Below, one piece after another: positions 13,901-26,100 of a stretch of DNA of 64,000 bases (its first letter is position 1; each line of letters begins with the position of its first letter). The translations under genes were made by a program, and so were the position numbers. The stretch covers positions 8,903,233 to 8,967,232 of the forward strand of contig NC_132973.1 in the NCBI RefSeq assembly GCF_047496725.1, written 5' to 3'. The DNA is from Anoplolepis gracilipes. Taxonomy: Eukaryota; Arthropoda; Insecta; Hymenoptera; Formicidae. The notes below the pieces were generated by a model that was not told the origin of the DNA, ran no database searches, and worked only from the letters and a program-made list of their open reading frames with translations.

Positions 13901-16900
13901 ATTAGAGGATAATAGTATAAACTTGTTGGATCTAAAGATTGTTAATAATAGTTTAATTATTAATTGGTATCGTAAAAATATTTACTCAGGTAGATATTTA
14001 TCCTTTCATTCGAACCATCCTATTTGTCACAAAATTGATACAGTTTACAGTTTAATTGATAGATTGATCTTATTATCACATCGGAATTTCCAACAGAAAA
14101 ATATAACATTTAGCATTAACATTTTACTAAACAACAGGTATCCATTTATATTAAAATATGTTTCCATTAGAGTCAAAAAGAGTTATTATTCATCAAATTA
14201 AAAAATAACAATAATACAGACAGCAACATAGTTAATAGTTCAGATAATAGGACATTCACAGCAGTTCCGTACATAAAAGGTCTTTCAGAGAGTTGCAAAG
14301 TTTTTAAAAATTCTGAATTTTCGGCAGGTTTTAAATGTTTCAATCGTTTAAGTAAGTTTGTCAAGGTACACAAGGACACGAGTTCAAAATTGAAAGAAAA
14401 CAATGTCATATACAAAATTACTTGTACAAAACAAATGTGAGAGGCTCTGTGAGAATAACAAACTAAGGGATAGTAGGCAAATAGGAGCCAAGCTCTGTAA
14501 TTAGTGAGGATATAATCTCATTTAATATAAAGTCAAAATTAAACACTATTAAAATCTACAATTAAAATAGGTGCATGAAATTCTAATTTGTAATTAAAAA
14601 TGCGAACGTTACAGCCATTTTTTGGCGCTCTTTAGCGCAAACATAAATAAAATAATACATTACTATTATTTTATTTATGTTTGCGCTGAAGAGGGCCAAA
14701 AATTGGCTGAAACGTTTGCATTTTTAATTATAAATTAGAATTTTATACGCCTATTTTAGCTGTAGATTTTAAGAGTGTTTAATTTTTACTTTATATTAAA
14801 AAATTAAATGACAAATTAAAAGACATTTAGAAACAAGAATAAAAGAATATAAAAACAAGATAAAACAACCATACGGTAATCCATCAGTCACAACTAAACA
14901 CATTAAAAATGAAAGTCACACCATAGATTGGGAAAAAATTGAAATACTCGATCATGAACTCAATTATTATAAAAGATTAATCTAGGAGATGATCTTTATA
15001 AAAAAAAAAACAAAAAAATGGACTAAATAAAATTGATGATTTGGCAGCTTTGGATAACATATATTTTTCGTTATTAGAGTCTCTATAATGTTGTAGTGTG
15101 TCTCTCATAGTACATGTGTCTTCACCACTCTATACATATATAAATTAGCGACGATTATTTACACTCTCATTGTCGGATTAACAATACAGTGCTCAAGATG
15201 TTTTTAAATACATCACGACTCAAGTCATTGTGACGGTTTTAGATCTTATTGTTAGGAGACCTGATAAGCGTTACATATATTTTATTATCTAATTAATAAA
15301 AAAATATAATTGGTTACATCAAGATATTTGTAATAAAAACTTCAGAAACCGACTCTTTGGACAACTGATATTGGCTGATTGTATACAAGACTCCTAATTA
15401 CAGCGCTTTATGATTAATGTATTTGTGACTGAAGAGACGCATGAAAACGTCGAAACGTCTCACTTTTGTAAACTCTTTTAATAAATGTGACCTATACATA
15501 ATTTAAACACTGACTGTTTATCCACAGTTTAGCTGGTAACAGGCTACATAATTATTCCTTATTTTTTATAATTTACATTAACGAGCTTCGTTATTATATT
15601 TACATGTGTATTATAAAAGTACATTTTATTTAATGCAAATTTATTTATTTTTATTATAAAATATATTCTCGTATTTATGTAAAATAAAATCGTATATCTT
15701 TTATTATTTTTGTTAATTTTTAAAATAAATTTTAATTATTTTAATACTTGAATTTCACGATAAGCATGTTATAACTGTTCGCATTGCCCGCTTAAAAATT
15801 GTCGCTTTATAATTCAACCTTCGTTGATTCTCAGATAAGATGTGTCAAGGCTGCACTTACATGGTAGGGAAATGTTTCCAAGCGAGAAGAACACGCCAAG
15901 CCACATGTACGAGCGCGATCGATGGACCTCGTCATGTATCTCCGCCAAGTACGACATAAGCGCTGCGAACGGGCCAGATATGCTGTAATTTAATGAATGT
16001 CAACTCTTACGTAATATTTGTATTGTATACATTTTTATCCTATTTTTTATATATGTATATGTGTGTTACTATAATATTAACTTTTTTATAACTAGATTGA
16101 AAACGTATAACATGAATAATATAAATATAACATATATATTTGTTATATGTAATGAATTTATGGAATATTTTAATCTTTCTCTGGATATAAAAGAATTAAT
16201 TACATTTATTATTGATATGGTTAATAATTAATTACTATTTATCTATATATATTATGTATAGATAAATAGTAATTAATTATTAACCATATCAATAATAAAT
16301 GTAATTAATTCTTTTATATCCAGAGAAAGATTAAAATATTCCATAAATTCATTACATATAACAAATATATATGTTATATTTATATTATTCATGTTGGCAA
16401 CGATCATCGATTCAAACTTACATGACGCCGTCAAAAAATTTGAATATTATTAAAACCCAAGAGGTATGCGAAAAGCACGTTGCCAAACTTAGCAAACCGG
16501 TAACCAAGTAACCACAGAACATTATTTTTTTACGGCCGAACGTATCGGCCATGCAACCCCAGAAAAACGCCGTGCTAATCATTCCTGAAACAGATTGGCA
16601 AATTAGTCGAGTCTAGCAATATAAATCTTTTGTCAAAAATTGGATCTAAGGCAAAAGATGAAAGAGATAGCGTGTAATCAACATTAAATTAACGTTTACT
16701 ATATGCATATATAGAATACATTTTTTTAAGCAATATTAATTAATAAAATCCCGTATTAATGATATCTCATGAACGTATGACAGATCAGTGGTGGATTATT
16801 CGATAGGCACATGTCTAGGAGCTTTCAAGCCGAAACTTTTAACTAACCATATGCCTTTCTGTTTTATAAGAAATTCTACAATCGGGAATTATGAGACGCG

Positions 16901-19900
16901 AGATGTACATTTGCATAATAATTATATATAATTATGTTTTCAAAATGTATCACTTTTATATATTTTCCAGGCGTGGTATTAAATTAATTACTACTTAAAC
17001 TTCTCACATTCTTATTATTTTCAACTTTAAGAGAGATATTTATGTAAATGTTCTGTTTTCTAATGATTCATTCTATATTTTTTCCATAATAAAATTTCAA
17101 GTGTATTAATTTTTTTTATTAATAACTAAAACGGATGTATATTTTTTTAAATCTCTCTTTTTCTCTCAAGCATAAATAATTTTTTTTATTAAAAGTAATT
17201 TTGCAATGATAAACTTTTGCGATTTTTTTTGTTTGTATAAGATAAATAACAATATGGAAAACATTGTCATTGATTTAGAGTTCTTTCGAGGCTACTGCAA
17301 GCGAGGCCGCCAAAATGGCTGTGCCAATGGGCTTATAAAGAATCTTAATCCGCCACTGGACAAATTTCTCTCATAAATTGTAAGCGATCGGCGAAAACAA
17401 TCGGACAAAATAATTCAGCCGGTTGGAATTCGCATGCGACAAGAAATAAAATGCTACGGTATATTTACCGTGGGTTCGTGTTTGCCCTCACACTATTGCC
17501 TACAACGAACCGGCAGTGTACATACACCGCGTGATAATCATACACTCTACGTGTGCCAAACTCTGGCGCTCAAGGGCTCTCATCGAGTTCCCTCGCATCT
17601 GTAATAAACCGTTGTTATGCAATTATTAAGCGGATTAAAAATACCCTAACCTGCGAACGTCATCGAGTTCAGCAGTCCCTTGTCAAACATGGTTAATTGG
17701 AGATCACATTCGGCGGATGGTAACACGTAGGACATCACCGACGACGAGAAGATACTGGCGAAACTAGCTGGCAGCATCGCTAGTAGTAACAAATAATTAA
17801 ATTTTCCATAACCTGGTAAAAAATACAAACACATATTAGTACATTTCATCAGTTTTTTTCCGACACGTTGTATCAAATATTCAAAGATTACATATTAACA
17901 TATATGATGGATCATTGATGAGCTATCACTATAATATGATACATCGATAAATACTTACATTCAAGAATTCAATTAACTATAAATATTTGTCAAAAGTTGC
18001 ATTAGACATGCAGCTTGTTTTTCGCGAAGTTAATGAAAATCCGCGCGTCGATGAAATAATTGATATTATGAAATACTGGCAACTTATAATTATGCGCAAA
18101 TTTTTATTTACCTGTTGCTATAATTGCCCGTTCAAAATCTGCCGGAGCTAGATCTTCGACTTTTATATCCTCATCTATAAACAACCACAGCATTGAATTA
18201 TGATAAATCTTGACCTAAATGTAGCCGTTTTATATTTATGTGGATTAAAATTGATATTACACCTGTTTGACAATGCATACGTCTGTATTTGAAGGGCGTA
18301 AATGTCCTAAATAGATGAAGAAGGCGTTCAAGAATCATTATTCCTGCCAGTTATCACCGAGTACAGTAACTCTCTCGCAATTAATTTCGTATTTTGATAC
18401 TTGGGTATATTTATACGATCATGAGTAACTGTCAATATTGCCACAACGTGTGAAAATGCCGAAAATACGTATTTCTATTTAAATTAACAATAAGACTCTC
18501 AAAGGTAGTATTAATAACATATTTATGTTTTTTTTTCCATACCAAAATTTCATTTTCTGACTATTAATACTACCTTTATTTAAGTAGAAATACGTATTTT
18601 CGGCCTCACATATTGTCATGATATCACTGTATATCTCATTTGTCGCCAAAACAATGACATCAATTAAAACAAATATTTTAGCATTTTAATTAAATAAGAA
18701 ACACAACAAGTTTATAAGATAATAATCCAGTATGGAAGATGAATCTTTCACAAAACACATTATAGAATGGTATCCATTACATTGTATATCATGCGAAAAA
18801 CCTGTTTGCTCGTTTAATACGTATTCCTTAAATTACAATCATTGTAATACAAGCAGTTAATCGTTCTTCTACAAGACAGGGTAATATATTATTACAAGGT
18901 ACGAAGCAAGAAATTTAATTACAATAAACGTACTTTGCGCAAGCAATTACATGCATAACTTTTATAAATCTTTCCGAAGAGCGTGGAACTAGTAAAATAT
19001 GCTGATGCACGTTTTATTAAGTGAATTTACGTGATAACACTGGCAAGCAAATTCCGTCGTAATTATCTTGTTCCTGAAAATTACGCACAATCAAAAAGAC
19101 GTGAATGTCGTCTGACGGGACGAGATCGACTAACGACTCATCGATATCTTTGCCAAAATATTTGCTTACGAATCTCCCACCATTATTTACAAGCATTAGC
19201 GAAATTGTCTGATACTCTTCGAATTTCCTTAGTGTTAACAAATTTTCTTTAAAATAAAATTTTGAATCTCTTAAAAAATTAATTTAATTAATGATAAATT
19301 AAAATTAAATTAAAGAACTGCAATATTTTAGACAGTAAAGTACTTTGACATTGAATTAATTTTAGACACATTTAAACAATGCATGTAATGCAGTAAAGTA
19401 TGTACGTTATTTATTACATTTATATTATCGATTAGATAATACAGAACATTTAAATATTACGATTCCATATTAATATACGGAGTCATTTAAATTTAAAGCA
19501 TTACAAATTTATATATCTGAAAATAATAACAAATAGAAAGTAATAGCAAACAAATGTATTTTAAATAAAAGTGGTTTGGTTCAAAAAAGCAAAAGATTTA
19601 TTAGTTTAATTAAGTGTACATGCCAAGGTTGTGTAAAAATCTATTTTTTTCAAATGGGACCATTCTAATTTTTTTATAAATCAATTTCTCGTAATATTTT
19701 GCGTAAAAATTTATAAGAGTATGACCAAACATTGAATAGTTTATAAGATATTTTATACTTTAAATTGATGTAATTTTACATAAACTATGAAATATATCTC
19801 GTAAAATATTAATTTTTTAATTATAGCTTACTTTAATACTTTATGCACAGAATAATGAAAGGAATCAATTGATGTAAAAAAAAAAAACATAATTGTCTTT

Positions 19901-21936
19901 AAGGAAAATTTGTAACTACTTGTTGCAAATTTATATTTTTTCCTCCATTTAAAAATTTAGAGTGATCTTTATACAACTTTGAGAGGCACGTTTAAAGTCA
20001 AACTATTATTATAATATTCCTCTCCTTTTTTTCTTTTCGACTCAACAACTTTTATCTAAAACATTTTGTTAAAATGTATACTTTTCGAGATATAGAGTAA
20101 TTTGTACTACTTGAAATGACTCAGCTTATATAATAACACGTATTGAAGTAATATAGGTAAAAACAAAACTGAATAGTAATAGTTGAGTTGGTGGAAAAGT
20201 TTGTCCTATTTTTGCAACTTATTTCAGTGAAATGCATATATTTGCATTTATGTCTTATAGATAATATGATTAACTATTTATACAATATAAGCTGACAATA
20301 ATTATATTTTTCAGTAATCTGTTCTTTGCACAAATTAATTTTTTATAGGATAAAACAGAGGAAACTTTTATAGAGGAAACAAATAAGGAATTTTTAACTA
20401 CGCCTAAGATGCTAAACACGTTACAATGAATATTTATCAGAGAGTATGTCAATGGATTCGTAACATAACTTTTTACGTTTATCTTCATGAAATTTGTTCC
20501 ATTCCCTAACGTATCTTTCATGGAAATTGAATTCTATAAGTCTCCGATTTGTATTTTGCATTCTGAATTGTCTGTTTTCGCTAGTCAAACGCAAAGAACA
20601 AATAAACCAAAAATAAATAATGATATAAGTAATATAACGTAAACAAACCAATAATGGATTTAAATTATAAGGGGCAATTATTTCGGTTGTTCAGTGACAA
20701 TATGTCAAATATTTGCCAAAAAAATCATGAAGCTTGATGCTTGAACTGTTTACTTACTTTGCATAAAAAATTTAAAAGATATTATACAAATAATGCATTG
20801 TTATTTTTTGATAAACAAGAGATTTTTATAAATTTTCAGTATATCACATTTAAAAAAATTAATATTATTTTGCAATAAATTTAATATCTTTATTTAAATG
20901 ATACATTAAATATATGTATCGCCAGTTTTTAAATATATTAAAAGATATGAATCAAAATCTGATATTATTATTGCAAAAGTGTGCAAAATAATTAAAAATA
21001 AATAATAAGAATAAAGTTGTTATACAAAGATATCTAAGTCCATTTTTACATCAGATAAAAAATATTAATACGATTGTATTAATATGACCAATATTTGCTT
21101 TGATATTCCATTTTACCCATTTTATCATATAATAAAATAATCATGATTAATGGATTACGCTTGACTGACATATCTCGCGATCGTTTTACATTCGCACACA
21201 ATTGAAAAAATATTATATGACATATGATTATAACATATTACCCATACATTTTTATTAACTATATTCGTGAATTATATTTTTTACAATCATAATATAATTA
21301 CGTGGATAATTATGTAACAGATAACTACATTAGTCAGGTCAGAATAAAAAAAAATAAAAAAAAATTAGCCAAATAAATAAGCAAGAGAATATTAAAAATG
21401 TTTGCTTAATTAAGAAAAATTTATTATTATTATTATTACTATCAAAGAAATTGTCAATGTAACAAAGAGAAAAATTTGTTTATTTTCTTTCAGTCTTGCT
21501 TCAACCTGTGCATGGACACAATTAGTCAATAATTTACAAAAATTACTTCAACCGGAACAGACAATATTATCTTATAATAATACAAAATGTTTTTAAACGT
21601 GCGATTTCATATTTTGTCCAATAATAATTTAGTGAGTAGCTTATTATTTAATAATGCGACAAATAACATTGCTGCAAAAGCGGAAGTTAGTACTTCAAAA
21701 AAAATTCCTTAGTCCCCCATAAAAATGTCTCATTATTTAAATATGTGTTTAATATATTATAAAATATATACATAAAAGTAGACATTAGACATGAGAGATA
21801 ATAAATAAAACTGTAATTAATTAAAGACATTTCTTTCAATAATTTGTTAGAAATTAAAGATATATTGTTCAGAATATAAATATATATGTAGTCTCCTTAA
21901 TCAGTTGATATAGATTAAATTGTTATTAATTAATAC

Positions 21937-21971
<35 letters not shown>

Positions 21972-23111
21972 AAATTTCGTCGTCTAGAAAAGATAGAGTC
22001 TAAAATAAACACACAATTTTACTTGATGAGGAACTTGATGACAACTTGCCTTTCATTTCAGATATTACCGGCGGCTTCATTAAAATATCTTGATCTATCG
22101 TTTCTTCCTTTACGTGAAAAACTTGCGAAATAAGAGAACAAGGTGTGCAGTGATCGGAAGTGTAAGCTCGTATATATACACTATCCAACTTTTATTCGTC
22201 TTTTTGACCACTGCGCGTGCATCACCTTGAGGACGTTCTTTGGGGTACGTTTCTTCAAATGTGCATGTAGAGTGGTGCGTGACAGCCGGTAAACTGGCCG
22301 ATTCGCAAGAAAAGTGCAGCCAAAGCGAAAGACGATGACGATTGATAACGGTGGGGCGATGACAGGAACAGGTTTCTTGAAAGAACCTGTACAATCTCGC
22401 GTAACGGCAAAAAAATGTCATCTCCCGCACCCACGAGTACAAGGGGAGGTCAGGTAAAAAAAGACGCAATTAACTCCAACTCTGTTATCTCTCGTAAGTC
22501 ACCAGGCGAATAACGACTGCATAAACATTTGTTTTGTCCACAAAATCTACGTGTTCTACTGACACGTATATTTATAATAAAAACTTTTAAGCGAGTGAAA
22601 AAGGTTCTAAAAAATTCGAAAACTGTGTCTGAGAAATTATAATGTTTGTTGAGATTTGAGATATGTGTGCGTCGTCTGTTTTTCTCTGATAGAAACACTC
22701 CGTGTCTGTATAAGTTCATTAACCATACTGGTACAAATCTTGTCTGGAATTTCGTGTTACAAGGTTTAGAATCGGGATTCGGTTCGTAAATTAATGCTAT
22801 TTACTTGTTTGACTACCCCATCGGTTTGCTGGTGCCGCACGTGTATTCTTCGCCAAGGATGGCAAGGATTTCGCGGAAACACTATCATGAAACACTATTA
22901 ATAATGCATTAAATGCGTAATGATTATAATGATGTACAAGTAAGAGAAACAAAAATATCTAATAGACATTTATGTCTTACGTACATTCGATTGTCTTTCC
23001 GCTCAAAAGTATTACACCGTTGGATCCTTCTTTCTCTGTAAATTCACTTATCGCGGATGCCATCGCAGAAACAATACTGAAATCAGTATCGTCATAGATC
23101 TTGTACATCAT
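10945..23111 (-). CDS. SV2-like major facilitator superfamily transporter, complete, 13 coding exons
   Basis: Exons (minus): 23111-22985, 22121-22023, 18174-18112, 17812-17651, 16584-16422, 15982-15861, 12939-12695, 12319-12162, 12071-11873, 11787-11673, 11517-11358, 11226-11099, 11015-10945. All junctions keep frame; the product is 603 aa. Residues 1-90 are a hydrophilic cytosolic tail with a serine run; GYGKFNYLLLL opens TM1. MFS motif A appears as GCMADTFGRKK (about residues 160-170), and FPESPRFL follows TM6. A loop around residues 395-440 carries N-glycosylation sequons (NST, NET, NST), as in the luminal loop of SV2 proteins. The end is KKNDDDKAKDIA. It is related to synaptic vesicle glycoprotein 2; substrate unknown. 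TGA and TAA in frame just before the first ATG support the start. A TTTACAG acceptor near 23135 implies a further non-coding 5' exon. The first two exons rest on splice phase and reading frame only. Confidence 0.85.
14521..14800. repeat. Palindromic insertion nested inside the retroelement
   Basis: About 130-bp arms around a centre near 14660: TTTAATATAAAGTCAAAATT at 14521 is mirrored by AATTTTTACTTTATATTAAA at 14781-14800, and GCGCAAACATAAATAAAATA is mirrored across the centre. Arms are slightly diverged. It splits the GIY-YIG domain between CTKQM and RHLETR. Each arm holds a CTGAAGAG...GAAACG-type core (14686-14714, and an altered version on the minus strand near 14617-14645), similar to the retroelement 3' region. 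Confidence 0.7.
15429..15460 (+). ncRNA. Candidate hammerhead-ribozyme core of the Penelope-like element
   Basis: CTGAAGA (15429-15435) is followed by GACG (15436-15439), an 8-nt loop, CGTC (15448-15451) and GAAA (15452-15455). This is the CUGANGA / stem II / GAAA order of hammerhead cores, with four perfect stem II pairs. Hammerhead motifs are known in Penelope-like elements. A cleavage-site strand and stems I and III were not identified, so activity is not claimed. Confidence 0.4.
16109..16395. repeat. Perfect 139-bp-arm inverted repeat (hairpin)
   Basis: Left arm 16109-16247, spacer of 9 bases, right arm 16257-16395. By eye the arms are exact reverse complements (AACATGAATAATATAAATAT at the left is mirrored to the final CATGTT). 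It lies in the 15983-16421 intron of the SV2-like gene, only 26 bases from the donor of the exon at 16422-16584. No flanking duplication was seen. Confidence 0.9.
18446..18612. repeat. Imperfect inverted repeat (small foldback/MITE-like)
   Basis: GCCGAAAATACGTATTTCTA (from 18458) recurs on the opposite strand (TAGAAATACGTATTTTCGGC ending 18604), and AAAGGTAGTATTAATA (18501-18516) is mirrored by TATTAATACTACCTTT. The spacer is T-rich. It lies in the large second intron of the SV2-like gene. Confidence 0.7.
18613..21999. other. Intron of the SV2-like gene, no exon recognised
   Basis: AT-rich intronic DNA between the exons at 22023-22121 and 18112-18174. It contains an unassigned reading frame at 19017-19241 and a (GA)n tract at about 21939-21971. 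Confidence 0.5.
19017..19241 (-). other. Unassigned reading frame with protein-like composition
   Basis: A frame of about 74 codons (first codon TTG or internal) includes VNNGGRFVSKYFGKDIDESL and VPSDDIHVFLIVRNFQEQDN. Its mixed acidic/hydrophobic composition and higher GC differ from the surrounding AT-rich intron. It ends at TAA followed closely by AATAAA. I do not recognise the family. It may be an unrecognised exon, a processed fragment of a gene elsewhere, or chance. Confidence 0.2.
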
Positions 23112-23134
23112 TGATGTCCTGCATTATCAAAACT

Positions 23135-26100
23135 CTGTAAACAAAAATAATGATAACCGCATAATTTTCATCAAAATTTGTCGATTATCTTCCTCGCTAC
23201 TATATATTCTTTAGTCATCTACGATTGTGTCAATCGTTAGATACAGAGAACAGAGATACAGAATACCGAAACGTGTACATTTCCAGTATTTTGTCCAACT
23301 ACCATAAATAAAACTACTGAAATAACTGTCGCTTGGAGACAATCTGTCAAAAATAAATTATATAATCTGAGTAAAAAATAATCAATGGATAAACTGAATA
23401 AGAAATGACGTATGTTGAGAGAAGAGATAGTTGTAATTATCATAAATTATAATTATTTTGCCGACTTATTATTATGTATAAGTTTATTATTATTATAAAT
23501 ATGATAATAATAACTATAAAAATAGAGTCCTCATTCAAAATTCTTTTTACCATGCAGTATAGTTGATCCTTTTCTTTAGTGTTGAACAGCCTGTTAAAAT
23601 AATATGAGCTAAATGAACTGAAAATGAAAACTGATTAAAATATATTGTTAATTAAATATCGCATTTAAATGTATTATATATATGATACGTAAATTATTTC
23701 AGTATATAATTTAATACAACTTAATGTAAAATTTCAACTTCACTTGCATATAAAACTATTAAATACTCACAATTTGTTTTATACTTTCTAAAAAAATACA
23801 TGACAATATCTTATCTTTAGGCACATAAAAGATATCTGTTCATCGTTAATATTATATAAATATATAATTATATAATCTATTTGAATTATTATTTCTTACA
23901 TGTAAAATATAATCTTGTAATGCAACTTAAATTTTATGAGATGCTCTTACAAACATCTAATAATCGTATAATAATAATTCTTTTACGAAAATATGTTTTA
24001 GTTTCTTTTGATCTTTACTTTATCACAATAATTGTGTTAGGACGTAGGAAATTGGGGTAGAAAAATTTGTATAGCATTATAATATGCGATCTGTAATTAC
24101 ATTAACAGATAATTATGTACTGCAATTATATAATGATATATGTATAATTATCTGCAAATAACTGATAACAATACAATATACAATTGAGAATTTGTGAAAA
24201 AACATAAACGGTATAGCAATTTCAATGTATGGTTTGACATTATATACTTATATGATTCGGTTTTAATCGGCTTAAAAACTAATCCTTGTGTCACAAAGTT
24301 ACAATCTGCGCTATCATAATTGTAATTGAAAAAGACAATATCGCGAATTTTTCCTTTGTACAGGATCGCCCCAACTAGCTATGTATATTTCTGACGAAAC
24401 TATTAATGAAAATTACTTCATACTAAATGAATTATTCATATTTCAAGAAATATGCGTTATAGTATGTTAATATAGTAACTTATGTTATTAGTAACTTATG
24501 TTAATTAGTAACTTATGTTAATTAGTAACTTATGTTAATTAGTAATTTATGTTAATGTATACAGTTTTTGCTTTTTTTAACATCTATGGAAAAATGAAAC
24601 TCGTTACCTTTGTGATAATTGTTCAAAAATTTACATTTTTAATTTGCTATGAGCGATGTAGCCACGTGTATTTGTAACTTTGTATTTTCTATGTTATTAA
24701 TAAAATAGCAAAATCTCAAAGAATTAAAATAGATCAATTGTGTGCATTAAATCGTAAATGTGTGCTTGGACTATGCGATTGTTGCGAGAAAAATAGCCAT
24801 TATAATGTTAATACCGCCGCTTCTTTACTACGTGACTATAATAATCTGAGAATATGAAAAATATATCGATTAAATCCAATTTTTTGTATCTCTCATTTCC
24901 CCCCCCCCCCTCCCCCCGATTCTTAAAAAAAAAAGAATATTCTTATATTTTTTCTAATTTAATTTCTTACATTGTCGATTTTTAAATTTGTCTTTTTATA
25001 TAATACTTATCTCCGTAAATCTTTCTTAAATATAAATTTTTTGTACATTACAAAAACGAGCGAAATTACACGCTCGATATAAACTCAATAAGGATATTAT
25101 ATTTCTCGACGCTAGTGGAAGGTGTCATAACTATTCTCAAAACTACCGAAAGACCGCGAATCGTCTGAAATTTCGAAAAAAGAAACAACGAAAATCGCCG
25201 AAACATTCCCACATGTCCTGAACTAAAATTGATTGATGTAACTTCAATAACAAATATTGCAAGCGTGAGATTAAAACACATTTCATAATAAAATTATTGC
25301 TTAGAAAACATATTATTTATCTCGGTTAAATATGAATCATTAATATCATTCAGTGATCAGTAATAATAATAATATTCTTAGACAAACGTCTTCATATACA
25401 TTCCAGAACTATATCATTAATAAAAGATGCAACAAACCTAACCGGCAACGTATAAAATATTCGTTATCAATAATATTGTATTTATAGAAAAGTGCTAAAA
25501 ATTCGTCGCACATATATTATTAAGTAAAAATTCGCTGGATATCGAGAATATCGCTTTGAATTAACAATGTCTGCTTGACGAATTACTTGCATATGCAAGC
25601 GAATTCTCCCTGTACGTATAAAGAATCTAATTAGCAATTAATCCTCGCGGTATTTATTGTGAATACATTAAATGATAACTATATCACGCGCCACATAATT
25701 TACAATTGATCCGGCGGACTTCGATTATACGCAATTTATTTCCGGCATCAATCCTGCGCTTCGTTATTTGCACTTTTGTAAACAGTGCTGTCTACAAAAA
25801 AGCATTAATCAGTCTGCATTTTATCTCGCGTTTTGTATAAAAGGAAGTCCTTTTATATAATGGATCCTTTTAATAATAGATTCTTTGATTAAATTGATGT
25901 CAGCTTCCAATTTCGATAATTTTACAGTTGTACTTATAAAATAATTTTATATATTTCATAATTTACAACAATAGTTTCCTTAATTCTATAAAAAATAATA
26001 AATCAGAAAATACGTCACAAAACTGCAAGTAAATACAAAAATATAATCTTTTGATAAACATTTCTGATGATCACATATAATAAGACATATATGTCTTATA

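Larger units (their letters stand above)
13020..15540 (+). mobile_element. Penelope-like retroelement (RT plus GIY-YIG), decayed
   Basis: Reverse transcriptase pieces: about 13075-13150 (HPNIIFTKADKGNITVAMNK), 13499-13831 (DVVSLFTNVPI, GSPLSPIVADLILQDLE, YVDDIL at about 13793-13810), then after a frameshift about 13826-14201 (SFHSNHPICHKIDTVYSLID). A GIY-YIG endonuclease follows: NNVIYKITCTKQM at about 14400-14440, resuming after an insertion with RHLETRIKEYKNKIKQPYGN and HELNYYKRLI near 14985. RT fused to C-terminal GIY-YIG is diagnostic of Penelope-like elements. Several in-frame stops and frameshifts show it is dead. It sits antisense in the 12940-15860 intron of the SV2-like gene. Ends are approximate. 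Confidence 0.88.

Noticed and set aside
14173..14415. 80-codon minus-strand frame inside the retroelement
   Set aside because: Shadow of the plus-strand segment leading into the GIY-YIG domain.
20421..20651. 76-codon minus-strand frame with a hydrophobic start and basic tail
   Set aside because: AT-rich, no splice context or family resemblance; most likely a chance frame in the transporter intron.
22078..22080. ATG at 22080 (MKPPVISEM) as the transporter start
   Set aside because: The upstream exon 22985-23111 joins in matching phase and has in-frame stops just before its own ATG, which is the better start.
22110..22469. 119-codon minus-strand frame in GC-richer DNA
   Set aside because: Its 3' part overlaps transporter exon 22023-22121 in another register. 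The rest has no recognisable protein and is better explained as intron between the first two coding exons.
25066..25281. 71-codon minus-strand frame in a GC-richer patch
   Set aside because: Could be part of a 5' UTR exon of the transporter, but no splice sites or homology make it a coding call.
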